A stretch of 64,000 nucleotides of DNA from Xenorhabdus sp014467285 (GTDB lineage: Bacteria > Pseudomonadota > Gammaproteobacteria > Enterobacterales > Enterobacteriaceae): assembly GCF_014467285.1 (NCBI RefSeq), contig NZ_NKHR01000005.1:1-64000 (forward strand), in the 5' to 3' direction. The notes below the pieces were generated by a model, which was not told the DNA's origin, did not search any database, and saw only the letters and a program-made list of their open reading frames with translations. Below are positions 28,025 to 37,261 of the stretch, in pieces. Each line of letters starts with the position of its first letter. The first letter of the stretch is position 1. Both the position numbers and the translations under genes were made by a program.

Positions 28025-29455
28025 TTATCCAATACTAAAGCTGGCAGAGTTAACAATTAGCCGTCCTGCAACCCCACGATCCGCCATTTCCAGTATCTGG
28101 CTGTAATACATGAAGGGGAAATTCTCATAAGAGGGCTGCATCATATTGACCAGTAGTTCTGCCCGTTCATCAATCCAGACAGTATCTTTCCAACCATAAT
28201 CCTGTGGCTCTGGGCGATTGCCATTAAGGCTGATAACTTTAAATCTTACGCCTTCAATATGGAAAGGCTGAGGCGTTGAGGTTGTGATTATCCAACGTTC
28301 CCATGTACCTTGCTGGCTAACTATGTCGGTTCGATGTTCATTCAGCACTGAACCATTAATTCCCTGCGAATAATCTCCCAAAGCTAGCTGCCTGCTTCGG
28401 ATAGAAGAATTGATTTGTGTATTATCCAGCACGAGCTGAGAAGGTAATTGATCCGTCACCAAAGGGAGCAAACCACTGGCTTTAAGTGTCAATACTGTGG
28501 TGGATAACAATTTGGTTGAAGGTTCAAACAACCCTTTCAGACGATCCATCACGCTTGCGGATTCTCCCGCAGTAATAGTGACACTTTCCACTTTCGACAT
28601 ATCAACCAAGACTTCACGACGTTCGCCCGGGGCAAGTGGCAGTTGCTGTATGGCTACAGGAGCAGGCAACAACCCCTGATCAGTTCCAACCATATAGAAA
28701 GGACGTCCATCGCTGAGTTCTAATTGAAATCGCCGGGCATTAGAAGCATTCAGCAAACGTAGCCTGACCCAACCTCTGGCAACTTCAACAAAAGGATTTT
28801 CAACCCCGTTAACCACTAAAGTATCGCCAAGGAAACCCTGATTGGCTGGCGGGTCATATTGTGGTACGCCAAAATTATCCAGTCGTTTATCCTGCAAAAT
28901 AACTGGGAAATCATCAACGCCATAATGTTCAGGTAAAGGCAAACCACGGCTGCTTTCATCTTCCACCAGCCACATTCCGGCCAGGCCAGCATAAATATGT
29001 CGTGCCATTCGGTGTGGTGTGTTGGCATGATACCAACAGGTAGCCGCTGGTTGATCTATCGGGATAACGGGCGACCAATTTTCACCCGGTGCTATCAAAC
29101 GGGCCGAGCCTCCCATCAGGGTTCCAGGCACCAGTAAACCACCTACCGTCATTGAAACCGGTTCAGACAGACGGTTGCTATATATCAGTTTGACATCGTC
29201 TCCTCGACGAACCCGGATAGTCGGCCCCAGATAGTGCCCGTTGATGCCCCAAACATGAACTTTATTCTGACCATTAAATGACCATCTGGCTTTCTGTATG
29301 GCTAAAAATAGAGGTTGTCCGCCTCGGGGTTCCAGTAAGGGGGGAAGTGGCAATTTCGTTTGTTGATTTTTGTTGGCTCGAACCGCAAAAGGAAGCGCCC
29401 CTAAACACATTGCCAAACCAGATGCCTGAATAAACTGGCGTCGACTCAGTGACAT
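28025..29455 (-). CDS. ftsP: Cell division protein FtsP (SufI), Tat-exported multicopper oxidase-like
   Basis: Periplasmic divisome-stabilising protein related to multicopper oxidases. The twin-arginine signal SLSRRQFIQASGL starts at residue 2 and is followed by a hydrophobic stretch and an Ala-rich cut region. The ATG at 29455 is chosen for this and for its GGAG ribosome-binding site; a 30-residue upstream extension is not family-like. The body (476 residues in all) has three cupredoxin domains, but the copper-ligand His clusters are largely missing, as in SufI. It lies after plsC, as in E. coli. Confidence 0.95.
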   Translation of the reverse strand: MSLSRRQFIQASGLAMCLGALPFAVRANKNQQTKLPLPPLLEPRGGQPLFLAIQKARWSFNGQNKVHVWGINGHYLGPTIRVRRGDDVKLIYSNRLSEPVSMTVGGLLVPGTLMGGSARLIAPGENWSPVIPIDQPAATCWYHANTPHRMARHIYAGLAGMWLVEDESSRGLPLPEHYGVDDFPVILQDKRLDNFGVPQYDPPANQGFLGDTLVVNGVENPFVEVARGWVRLRLLNASNARRFQLELSDGRPFYMVGTDQGLLPAPVAIQQLPLAPGERREVLVDMSKVESVTITAGESASVMDRLKGLFEPSTKLLSTTVLTLKASGLLPLVTDQLPSQLVLDNTQINSSIRSRQLALGDYSQGINGSVLNEHRTDIVSQQGTWERWIITTSTPQPFHIEGVRFKVISLNGNRPEPQDYGWKDTVWIDERAELLVNMMQPSYENFPFMYYSQILEMADRGVAGRLIVNSASFSIG

Positions 29456-29472
29456 ACTTTCTCCACAGCAGG

Positions 29473-29517
29473 AATAGTATTTATGACAAGAAATAGTATC
29501 TACGACAAGAATAGCAA
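29473..29517 (-). repeat. 19-bp tandem repeat directly upstream of ftsP
   Basis: AATAGTATTTATGACAAGA, a second copy with two changes, and a 7-nt partial third unit run toward the ftsP ribosome-binding site (plus-strand spelling). The array begins about 17 nt upstream of the ATG. Confidence 0.8.
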
Positions 29518-29628
29518 CCCACAATGATTGCTTATGTAAACGCAACCACTAACAATGACTAAAAAAATTCAAATAATTACTGGGATGAATATCCCGATAT
29601 TGTGGCTATCAGGATTTATTATTCTATC

Positions 29629-29668
29629 GATTGCGTTTAATAAAAACATTAAGTTATTAAACGCAATC
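29629..29668. repeat. Perfect 15-bp inverted repeat between plsC and ftsP
   Basis: GATTGCGTTTAATAA and its exact reverse complement flank a 10-nt loop (29644-29653). It lies 113 nt past the plsC stop and 174 nt before ftsP. There is no T run, so it is not a typical terminator; an operator or a transcribed hairpin is possible. Confidence 0.85.
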
Positions 29669-29780
29669 ATATCGCGAATGGGAAAGAAATTCTAAAACTA
29701 TCTTAAATTGATAGCCAAAATCCATCCAAAGTGTGGGGAAATATATTTGACGATTTCGGACATTTTATCGTCATCTGAAA

Positions 29781-30512
29781 TTATCCTTGCTTATTCAGCG
29801 CCTCAACTTCTTTATCTAATTCTTCAATTTTAGATTGCATCATTTGCCGACAATGCCCCGCCAATTCACGAACCTGATCTTTGGTATATTTCGTGGTATC
29901 AATCGGAGGCAACATTTCGACAATCACAGTGCCATTATTCCAACGATTCAGTTTTATTTTACCGTGTGTTGAAGAAACACACACTGGCACGATAGGTACA
30001 CCTGCTGCAATGGCGGCATGAAAAGCTCCTGTTTTAAACGGCAATAATCCGCGACCACGGCTGCGCGTTCCTTCCGGGAACATCCAGATCGAAACCTGTT
30101 TTTTGGTAATTTGATCAACAACCTGTGAGATTGTACCGTGTGCTTTTGTGCGGTTTTCTCTGTCGATCAAAATATTACCTGTCAGCCAATAAAGCGGACC
30201 AAAGAACGGAATAAAAACCAGACTTTTTTTGCCTACAGTGACGGTACGTGGCTGCACTGCATTAGACATGGTAACCATGTCGTAATTGTTTTGATGATTA
30301 GCGATATAAATGCTAGGCCCGTATTCCTGAGCGTCTGCCGGAATACGTTCCACTAGTTTAATACCCAATATTTTATGCAGTTTGCCAAACGCATGGCCGA
30401 AGGTCATCACATGACGTGGATTGCGCGGACTGAATAAACAGTAGAGACAACCAAAAATAAAGATCAGGATTGTAAACAGAATAACAATAATTCCACGAAT
30501 GATTGCTAGCAT
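29781..30512 (-). CDS. plsC: 1-acyl-sn-glycerol-3-phosphate acyltransferase
   Basis: Acylates lysophosphatidic acid at sn-2 to give phosphatidic acid at the inner membrane. N-terminal hydrophobic segment (residues 3-28), catalytic HX4D in NHQNNYDMV (about residue 73) and substrate motif FPEGTRSRGRGLLPFKTGA. The length of 243 residues is near the 245 of E. coli. It is downstream of parC and upstream of ftsP, the conserved order. Confidence 0.97.
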   Translation of the reverse strand: MLAIIRGIIVILFTILIFIFGCLYCLFSPRNPRHVMTFGHAFGKLHKILGIKLVERIPADAQEYGPSIYIANHQNNYDMVTMSNAVQPRTVTVGKKSLVFIPFFGPLYWLTGNILIDRENRTKAHGTISQVVDQITKKQVSIWMFPEGTRSRGRGLLPFKTGAFHAAIAAGVPIVPVCVSSTHGKIKLNRWNNGTVIVEMLPPIDTTKYTKDQVRELAGHCRQMMQSKIEELDKEVEALNKQG

Positions 30513-30531
30513 AGCAGCCTCTTGCAGAGCA

Positions 30532-30550
30532 GGCCAGTATCATACTGGCC
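30532..30550. repeat. 19-nt perfect palindrome between parC and plsC
   Basis: GGCCAGTAT-C-ATACTGGCC is perfectly symmetric about one base and lies 20 nt before the plsC ATG, 29 nt after the parC stop. It has no T run. It could be an operator or fold into a hairpin near the plsC ribosome-binding site. Confidence 0.8.
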
Positions 30551-30579
30551 CGCAATTATGATTTTTGTTGTTACTTAAT

Positions 30580-32832
30580 TTATTGGTTAGGCGTTTCCAC
30601 TTCAACACGTTCCACGCGCTGTAATCCACGAGGCAGTGAAGTTCCCTTACGCCCTCTTTCCGCTCTGAATTTCTGTAAGTCCTCTGGGCGGAGCTGCAAT
30701 TTACGCTTACCAAAGTAGAGCGTAATGGTGGATTGTGGAGGCAGTACCAGCAACCAACTCAGCATATCTTCCCCTGATGCGGCCTGAGCTGCGGGGATAG
30801 ACACAATCTTGTTGCCCTTGCCTTTGGAAAGCTGAGGAAGATCCGCTACAGGGAACATTAACACACGACCCGCTTTGGTTATCGCCAGCAGCATATCATC
30901 CTGCTCGTTGTTAATTTCCAACGGCAACATCACTTTGGCGTTTTCAGGCAGAGTAATCAATGCCTTACCTGCGCGGTTCTTAGCAATCAGGTCACTGAAA
31001 GTACAGATAAAACCATAACCTGCATCTGATGCCATCAGAAATTTCTGTTCTTCTTTCGCCATCAGAAGATGCTCAACGGATGCTCCAGCCGGCAATGCCA
31101 ATTTCCCCGTTAACGGTTCGCCCTGACCTCTGGCTGATGGCAAATCCAACGGATCTATAGAGTAACTACGCCCGGTGTTGTCAATAAAGACTACGGGTTG
31201 GTTACTTTTACCTCGTACTGCACTGCGGAAGCTGTCACCAGACTTATAATTCAAGCCAGCCGGATCAATTTCATGCCCTTTCGCACTGCGCACCCAACCC
31301 ATTTCAGACATAACAACCGTAATTGGCTCAGATGGCAGGATGTCATGATCGCTCATGGCTTTCGCTTCCATGCGCTCTTTCAACGGGGAGCGGCGAACAT
31401 CACCGTAGCTTTCAGCATCGGCAATAATCTCTTTTTTCAGCAAGGTATTTAATTTACGTTCGGAACCCAAAATCGCCTGAAGTTTGTCACGCTCTTTCGC
31501 CAATTCATCCTGCTCGCCACGAATTTTGACTTCTTCCAATTTCGCCAAGTGACGCAATTTCAGCTCCAGAATTGCTTCGGCCTGCGTTTCGGTTAATTCA
31601 AAACGCTGCATCAGCACTGGCTTTGGTTCATCTTCATTGCGAATAATGTGGATGACTTCGTCAATGTTAAGATAAGCCGCTAACAACCCTTCCAGAATAT
31701 GTAAACGTTTAAGGACTTTTTCCAAGCGGTGATTCAGACGATTACGCACTGTTTCACGACGGAAAACCAGCCACTCACTGAGGATCTCAACCAAGCCTTT
31801 AACCGCAGGACGGTTATCCAAACCGATCATATTGAGGTTAATGCGATAGCTTTTTTCCAGATCGGTCGTCGCAAACAGATGGTTCATGACTTGTTCGACA
31901 TCAACACGATTCGTGCGTGGAACAATGACCAAACGGGTTGGGTTTTCGTGATCAGATTCATCGCGTAGATCATCCACCATTGGCAGCTTTTTCGCCCGCA
32001 TCTGGCTGGCGATCTGCTCCAAAATTTTCGCGCCGGACACTTGGTGTGGCAGGGCTGTAATGACAACGTTGCCCTCTTCTTTCGACCAAACCGCCCGCAT
32101 ACGCACCGAACCACGGCCATTTTTGTAGATCTTGCGAATATCTTCTTTTGACGTGATGATCTCGGCTTCGGTGGGATAATCCGGCCCCTTGACATACTCC
32201 ATTGCCTCATCAAGCGATAGATCAGGCTTATCCAGCATGGCAATCAGCGCATTCGCCACTTCACGGGCATTATGCGGTGGAATATCCGTTGCCATACCAA
32301 CGGCAATGCCGGTAGTACCATTAAGCAGAATATTGGGCAGGCGTGCAGGCAGCATTTTCGGCTCCTGCAATGTGCCATCAAAGTTTGGCACCCAATCCAC
32401 CGTGCCTTGCCCCAACTCACTCAGCAGCAATTCAGCATATTTGGACAACCGGGATTCGGTATAACGCATTGCCGCAAAAGATTTCGGATCATCCGGGGCA
32501 CCCCAGTTACCTTGCCCATCAACCAGCGGGTAACGGTATGAGAAAGGCTGAGCCATCAGAACCATAGCTTCATAACATGCGCCATCCCCATGCGGATGGT
32601 ATTTACCCAGCACGTCACCCACAGTACGGGCAGATTTTTTAAATTTGGCGCTGTTGCTCAGCCCCAGTTCTGACATCGCATAGACAATACGGCGCTGAAC
32701 AGGTTTTAAACCATCACCGATAAAAGGCAACGCCCTGTCCATGATGACGTACATGGAGTAGTTCAAATAGGCGTTTTCAGTGAATGTGTGAAGCGGCTGA
32801 CGCTCCACACCATCGTGAGTTATCTCACTCAT
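30580..32832 (-). CDS. parC: DNA topoisomerase IV subunit A
   Basis: Breaks and rejoins DNA to decatenate daughter chromosomes. The active-site Tyr is in AAMRYTESRLSKYAE (about residue 120) and the quinolone-region segment is HPHGDGACYEAMVLM with the usual Ser replaced by Gly-Asp context. GyrA-like tower and C-terminal beta-pinwheel follow. Length 750 residues. It lies 55 bp downstream of parE, so the two subunits are adjacent here, unlike in E. coli where genes separate them. Confidence 0.97.
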   Translation of the reverse strand: MSEITHDGVERQPLHTFTENAYLNYSMYVIMDRALPFIGDGLKPVQRRIVYAMSELGLSNSAKFKKSARTVGDVLGKYHPHGDGACYEAMVLMAQPFSYRYPLVDGQGNWGAPDDPKSFAAMRYTESRLSKYAELLLSELGQGTVDWVPNFDGTLQEPKMLPARLPNILLNGTTGIAVGMATDIPPHNAREVANALIAMLDKPDLSLDEAMEYVKGPDYPTEAEIITSKEDIRKIYKNGRGSVRMRAVWSKEEGNVVITALPHQVSGAKILEQIASQMRAKKLPMVDDLRDESDHENPTRLVIVPRTNRVDVEQVMNHLFATTDLEKSYRINLNMIGLDNRPAVKGLVEILSEWLVFRRETVRNRLNHRLEKVLKRLHILEGLLAAYLNIDEVIHIIRNEDEPKPVLMQRFELTETQAEAILELKLRHLAKLEEVKIRGEQDELAKERDKLQAILGSERKLNTLLKKEIIADAESYGDVRRSPLKERMEAKAMSDHDILPSEPITVVMSEMGWVRSAKGHEIDPAGLNYKSGDSFRSAVRGKSNQPVVFIDNTGRSYSIDPLDLPSARGQGEPLTGKLALPAGASVEHLLMAKEEQKFLMASDAGYGFICTFSDLIAKNRAGKALITLPENAKVMLPLEINNEQDDMLLAITKAGRVLMFPVADLPQLSKGKGNKIVSIPAAQAASGEDMLSWLLVLPPQSTITLYFGKRKLQLRPEDLQKFRAERGRKGTSLPRGLQRVERVEVETPNQ

Positions 32833-32887
32833 GTATTAATTTCCTCAGAATCTGTATTGACTATCTATTGCGCTATATCTCAATGCG

Positions 32888-34783
32888 CTAAACTTCAATA
32901 TCGATGGAATCACCCTTCTCTTGCAGCCAGTTGCGGCGATCTTCTGAGCGCTTTTTCGCCAGAAGCATATCCATGACTGAAAGGGTTTCCTGATAATTAT
33001 CATCGTCGATAGTCAACTGCACCAGACGGCGAGTGTTGGGATCTAACGTGGTTTCGCGCAACTGCATTGGGTTCATTTCACCCAAGCCTTTAAAGCGCTG
33101 GACATTCGGCTTACCCCGTTTGCGACTCAAGCGATCGAGTATGGCGCTCTTTTCCCCTTCATCCAGCGCATAATGCACTTCTTTGCCGAGGTCGATACGG
33201 TACAGTGGCGGCATTGCCATATAGACATGCCCACGTTTTACCAGCGTCGGAAAGTGGCGGACAAACAGGGCACACAGCAGGGTGGCAATGTGCAATCCAT
33301 CTGAATCCGCATCCGCCAGTATGCAGACTTTACCGTAGCGAAGCTGGCTTAAATCGTCACTATCTGGATCGATACCAATCGCAACAGAAATATCATGCAC
33401 TTCCTGCGAAGCCAGTACTTCATCGGAAGAAACTTCCCATGTATTCAGGATCTTTCCGCGCAGCGGCATAATTGCCTGAAATTCACGATCGCGGGCTTGT
33501 TTAGCAGATCCGCCGGCCGAATCCCCCTCCACCAGAAACAGCTCCGTAATATTGAGATCTTGGGCGGTACAATCTGCTAATTTACCCGGCAATGCAGGGC
33601 CGTTGGTCAGCTTTTTACGTACAACTTTCTTCGCCGCACGCATTCTGCGTTGCGCACTGGCAATCGCCATTTCAGCCAGTTGTTCTGCTTCCTGAATATG
33701 CTGGTTCAACCACAGGCTGAACGCATCTTTCACCACACCAGAAACGAAAGCCGCAGATTGACGCGAAGAGAGGCGTTCTTTGGTTTGCCCTGCAAATTGC
33801 GGATCCTGCATTTTGAGGGATAACACGTAAGCACAGCGATCCCAGATATCATCCGCCGAGAGTTTAACGCCACGTGGCAGGATGTTGCGGAATTCACAAA
33901 ACTCACGCATGGCATCAAGCAAACCTTGGCGTAAGCCATTAACGTGGGTTCCGCCCTGTACTGTCGGGATCAGGTTAACGTAACTTTCTGCCAGTAATTC
34001 TCCGCCTTCCGGTAACCAAAGCAATGCCCAGTCAACCGCTTCAGTATCCCCGCGGAGTGTGCCTACAAAAGGTGCCTGTGGCAACGTGACCAACCCATTA
34101 ACGGCTTCCAGCAGATAATCTGTCAGCCCGTCGGCATAACACCATTTCTGCTCTGTATCGCTCAATTTGTCCTTAAAGACAATTTCAACACCCGGACACA
34201 ATACCGCCTTGGCTTTCAGCAAATGTGTCAAACGAGTGGCAGAAAAACGGGGGATATCGAAATAGCTTTCATCCGGCCAGAAGTGAACACTCGTTCCGGT
34301 GTTGCGCTTACCGCAACTGCCGATAACATCCAGCTCTTGTACTTTTTCGCCATTTTCAAAAGCGATCTGATGAACCTGGCTGTTGCGACGAACCGTGACC
34401 TCTACCCGTTTGGACAGGGCATTGACCACCGAGATCCCAACACCATGCAGGCCACCAGAAAACTGGTAATTTTTATTGGAAAATTTTCCCCCCGCATGCA
34501 GGCGGGTGAGGATCAATTCAACAGCAGAAACTTTTTCTTCAGGATGGATATCAACCGGCATACCACGGCCATCATCTATCACTTCCAGAGACTGATCGCT
34601 GTGAAGGATTACTTCAATATGCTTCGCGTGACCAGCCAGAGCTTCGTCCACACTGTTATCGATCACTTCCTGTGCCAGATGGTTCGGGCGGGCTGTATCG
34701 GTATACATACCGGGACGACGACGAACTGGCTCCAGGCCACTGAGGACTTCAATGGCCTCTGCGTTGTAACTAGATTGAGTCAT
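32888..34783 (-). CDS. parE: DNA topoisomerase IV subunit B
   Basis: ATPase subunit of topoisomerase IV. GHKL motifs EVIDNSVDEALAGH and IDDGRGMPVDIHP are N-terminal; GGLHGVGISVVNALS forms the ATP lid; the TOPRIM motif is LVEGDSAGGSAKQARDREFQ, and the metal site is DADSDGLHI. Length 631 residues, as in E. coli. It is in the nudF-cpdA-yqiA-parE-parC run on one strand. Confidence 0.98.
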   Translation of the reverse strand: MTQSSYNAEAIEVLSGLEPVRRRPGMYTDTARPNHLAQEVIDNSVDEALAGHAKHIEVILHSDQSLEVIDDGRGMPVDIHPEEKVSAVELILTRLHAGGKFSNKNYQFSGGLHGVGISVVNALSKRVEVTVRRNSQVHQIAFENGEKVQELDVIGSCGKRNTGTSVHFWPDESYFDIPRFSATRLTHLLKAKAVLCPGVEIVFKDKLSDTEQKWCYADGLTDYLLEAVNGLVTLPQAPFVGTLRGDTEAVDWALLWLPEGGELLAESYVNLIPTVQGGTHVNGLRQGLLDAMREFCEFRNILPRGVKLSADDIWDRCAYVLSLKMQDPQFAGQTKERLSSRQSAAFVSGVVKDAFSLWLNQHIQEAEQLAEMAIASAQRRMRAAKKVVRKKLTNGPALPGKLADCTAQDLNITELFLVEGDSAGGSAKQARDREFQAIMPLRGKILNTWEVSSDEVLASQEVHDISVAIGIDPDSDDLSQLRYGKVCILADADSDGLHIATLLCALFVRHFPTLVKRGHVYMAMPPLYRIDLGKEVHYALDEGEKSAILDRLSRKRGKPNVQRFKGLGEMNPMQLRETTLDPNTRRLVQLTIDDDNYQETLSVMDMLLAKKRSEDRRNWLQEKGDSIDIEV

Positions 34784-34856
34784 GTTGTAATTCTGTCGGT
34801 TGCTTCGTTATTAGAGGGCCAATCAGTATTGATATACTGTTGATAATACCAGTCGC

Positions 34857-35465
34857 TTACCTATTTTTGGCAATTTTTTTACTATTGCCACTGGTCAGAC
34901 CCAAGAAATTGATGATTTGAGGGAAATAGTATTCGAGGCCAACAAAAGCATGATTCCCACCAGATTCGACCGTTTGCCGGCACTGCATCAGGTAAGCAAC
35001 GGCCTGGCGGTAGTCGAGCACTTCATCCCCGGTTTGCTGCAATAACCAGATAAGATCGGGCGATTCCAGCGGGTCAATGTGCATCACTTTGAGATCATGT
35101 ATGTGGCTTTGTTCGAGAGTATACCGCTCTTCGGTATAGGGATTCACGTTTTCCCCGAGATAATCCTGAAGCAAATCGAATGGGCGTACCGCAGGGTTAA
35201 CGACCACGGCAGGCAATCCAAAACACTGGGAAAGCCAAATAGCCAGATAGCCGCCAAGGGAAGAGCCCACCAGACCGATATTTTCACCGGCGCGCTCCAT
35301 CACCAGTTCTTCCAGCAAGATCGCCGTCTCTTCAGGATAAGGCGGTAATTGCGGCGTCAGCATCTCAATTTCGGGATGCTGCTGGTGCAACCATGTTTTC
35401 AGCGCATTGGCTTTCGCTGATTGGGGTGAGCTATTGAAACCATGTAGATAAAGTAACGTTGACAT
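34857..35465 (-). CDS. yqiA: YqiA alpha/beta-hydrolase esterase
   Basis: Small serine esterase of the YqiA/UPF0227 family, active on short acyl esters and acyl-CoA in E. coli; natural substrate unknown. It starts MSTLLYLHGFNSSP with the oxyanion LHGF, has the nucleophile motif GLVGSSLGGYLAIW (Ser about residue 71) and a catalytic His near GGNHAFVG. The ATG at 35465 shares one base with the cpdA stop (TAATG), showing coupling. Length 202 residues. Confidence 0.95.
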   Translation of the reverse strand: MSTLLYLHGFNSSPQSAKANALKTWLHQQHPEIEMLTPQLPPYPEETAILLEELVMERAGENIGLVGSSLGGYLAIWLSQCFGLPAVVVNPAVRPFDLLQDYLGENVNPYTEERYTLEQSHIHDLKVMHIDPLESPDLIWLLQQTGDEVLDYRQAVAYLMQCRQTVESGGNHAFVGLEYYFPQIINFLGLTSGNSKKIAKNR

Positions 35466-36304
35466 TAATACCCGTCCGAATCTAAATCCGGGCAAAACTC
35501 GTTACTCTCAAGCCTGTGAACCTGTGTTTGCAATCTTGCTTCTTCGTTGCCAGCCACAGACAGTTCAAGGTAACGCCATCCCGGAGCCACTGTATCAAGC
35601 ATAAAATTAGTACAATGTGGCTTAAATTGCACACAGGTTGATGGTGTTGCCATAACACGAATGCCATTCCACATTTCATCAACTTCCTGATGGATATGCC
35701 CGCACAGTATGGCTTTTACCTGTGCCCTGCCTTTCAAAAACTCTGATAATTCAGGGGCATTACGTAAGCTGTGCTGATCCAACCATGTACATCCAGAAGG
35801 GATGGGATGATGGTGCAACATGACAATGGTATGGCGCTCACTGTGCTCATCCAGACATTTATTCATCCATTCGAGCTGATAATCCGTCAGTTCTCCATGA
35901 GGAACACCCTGCACCTGACTATCCAGCATAATCAATTGCCAATGCTGGCCGATAAATATCTGCTTGGAAGGTGAAATCCCTGCTGCTGCCAACGTATCAA
36001 CCATCACCGGCTGATAATCATGATTACCGGGCAGCCAAACACAAGGCGCAGGCAAACGGGCAATCCCCTCAGCAAAATGCTGATAGGCATTGATTGTCTG
36101 ATCCTGAACCAAATCACCTGTCGCAACGATCAAATCAATATCAAGATCCTGCCCAAGGATCTTATCCAACACAGCATGATAGCTACGATAAGTATTGATG
36201 CCTAGCAGTGAATCACCCTTATTGGCGAAAAGATGCGTATCAGTGATTTGCAGTATTCTGGCTGTGGCGCCTTCTGCCACAGGTATTTCAAGCAGGCTTT
36301 CCAA
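35465..36304 (-). CDS. cpdA: 3',5'-cyclic AMP phosphodiesterase
   Basis: Hydrolyses cAMP and so limits CRP activity. Class III phosphodiesterase motifs: QITDTHLFA (residue 20), ATGDLVQD, PGNHDYQP, LHHHPI and CGHIHQEVD. Length 279 residues. The start is a TTG preceded by AGGAAA. Between it and nudF only 104 bp remain, so yqiB, which sits there in E. coli, is absent. Confidence 0.96.
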   Translation of the reverse strand: MESLLEIPVAEGATARILQITDTHLFANKGDSLLGINTYRSYHAVLDKILGQDLDIDLIVATGDLVQDQTINAYQHFAEGIARLPAPCVWLPGNHDYQPVMVDTLAAAGISPSKQIFIGQHWQLIMLDSQVQGVPHGELTDYQLEWMNKCLDEHSERHTIVMLHHHPIPSGCTWLDQHSLRNAPELSEFLKGRAQVKAILCGHIHQEVDEMWNGIRVMATPSTCVQFKPHCTNFMLDTVAPGWRYLELSVAGNEEARLQTQVHRLESNEFCPDLDSDGY

Positions 36305-36408
36305 ATGGTTTCCTTTTCCTGTCGATCATAAGGATTATTCTAGCGTGTCTTTATGTAAAAGATCTGCTGACTGGGGCACACTTCCCATTTTCCAGCATAA
36401 ATTAGGAA

Positions 36409-37044
36409 TTATTCCCCCAACCAATCTCTCTTCAGTTTTTCATGGTGCAACGCAAGCCACTGTATTGCAATAACCGAAGCAGCATTATCAATAATCCCCT
36501 CTTCCACCCACTGATAAGCCTGTTCACGACTGGCAACCAGAACGCGAATGTCTTCATGCTCGCCTTCCAGACCATGAACGCCTGACGCGGTAGAAGCATC
36601 CACTTCGCCAACGAAGATATACATGCGCTCTGTTGTACCACCAGGACTGGAAAGATAACTCAACGCAGGCTGACAGCGCTTAACGTCAATCCCTGCCTCT
36701 TCCATTGCCTCACGGCGCACGACCTGTTCAGCATTTTCGCCCTCTTCGATCATGCCGGCAATCACTTCCAACAACCACGGTGTATCACTGGTTTCAACCG
36801 CAGGGATGCGAATTTGTTCAATCAAAACAACTTCATCGCGTACCGGATCATAAGGCAATAAAACCCCCGCATGACCGCGTTCAAAAACCTCGCGTTTAAC
36901 GGTTTCGCTCCAACCACCCCGGAACAGGCGATGCCTGAATTGATATTCCGTCATGGAAAAAAAACCGCGATAGAGCGTTTTTTGGGAAATAACTTCAACA
37001 TCTTGTTTTGTAAAAGTACGTGAAGGGGAAAGATCTTCGCTCAT
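36409..37044 (-). CDS. nudF: ADP-ribose pyrophosphatase (Nudix)
   Basis: Cleaves ADP-ribose to AMP and ribose-5-phosphate. The Nudix box GMIEEGENAEQVVRREAMEE then AGI is at about residues 96-119. Length 211 residues. First gene of the leftward nudF-cpdA-yqiA-parE run and divergent from tolC; the 217 bp between them should hold both promoters. Confidence 0.97.
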   Translation of the reverse strand: MSEDLSPSRTFTKQDVEVISQKTLYRGFFSMTEYQFRHRLFRGGWSETVKREVFERGHAGVLLPYDPVRDEVVLIEQIRIPAVETSDTPWLLEVIAGMIEEGENAEQVVRREAMEEAGIDVKRCQPALSYLSSPGGTTERMYIFVGEVDASTASGVHGLEGEHEDIRVLVASREQAYQWVEEGIIDNAASVIAIQWLALHHEKLKRDWLGE

Positions 37045-37261
37045 AAAGGCTCCTGATTATTTTTAAAATTTCCTATTATTAAAAGGTATTTTTCTACATT
37101 GTCTAAATAAATTCATTTTGATGATACAAACAAGTTGAAAAATGAGGCAATATGGCACAAACAGTCACCCTGCCTTATTGGTATTTTCTGCTAGAATCTG
37201 TGGTACTTAGTTTTTATGCAGAGGCAACTTAAGCAAAATAGCTGCACAACAAGGAACGCAA

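Noticed and set aside
34223..34843. 206-codon plus-strand frame across the parE start
   Set aside because: Mostly antisense to parE, no known motif, no ribosome-binding site.
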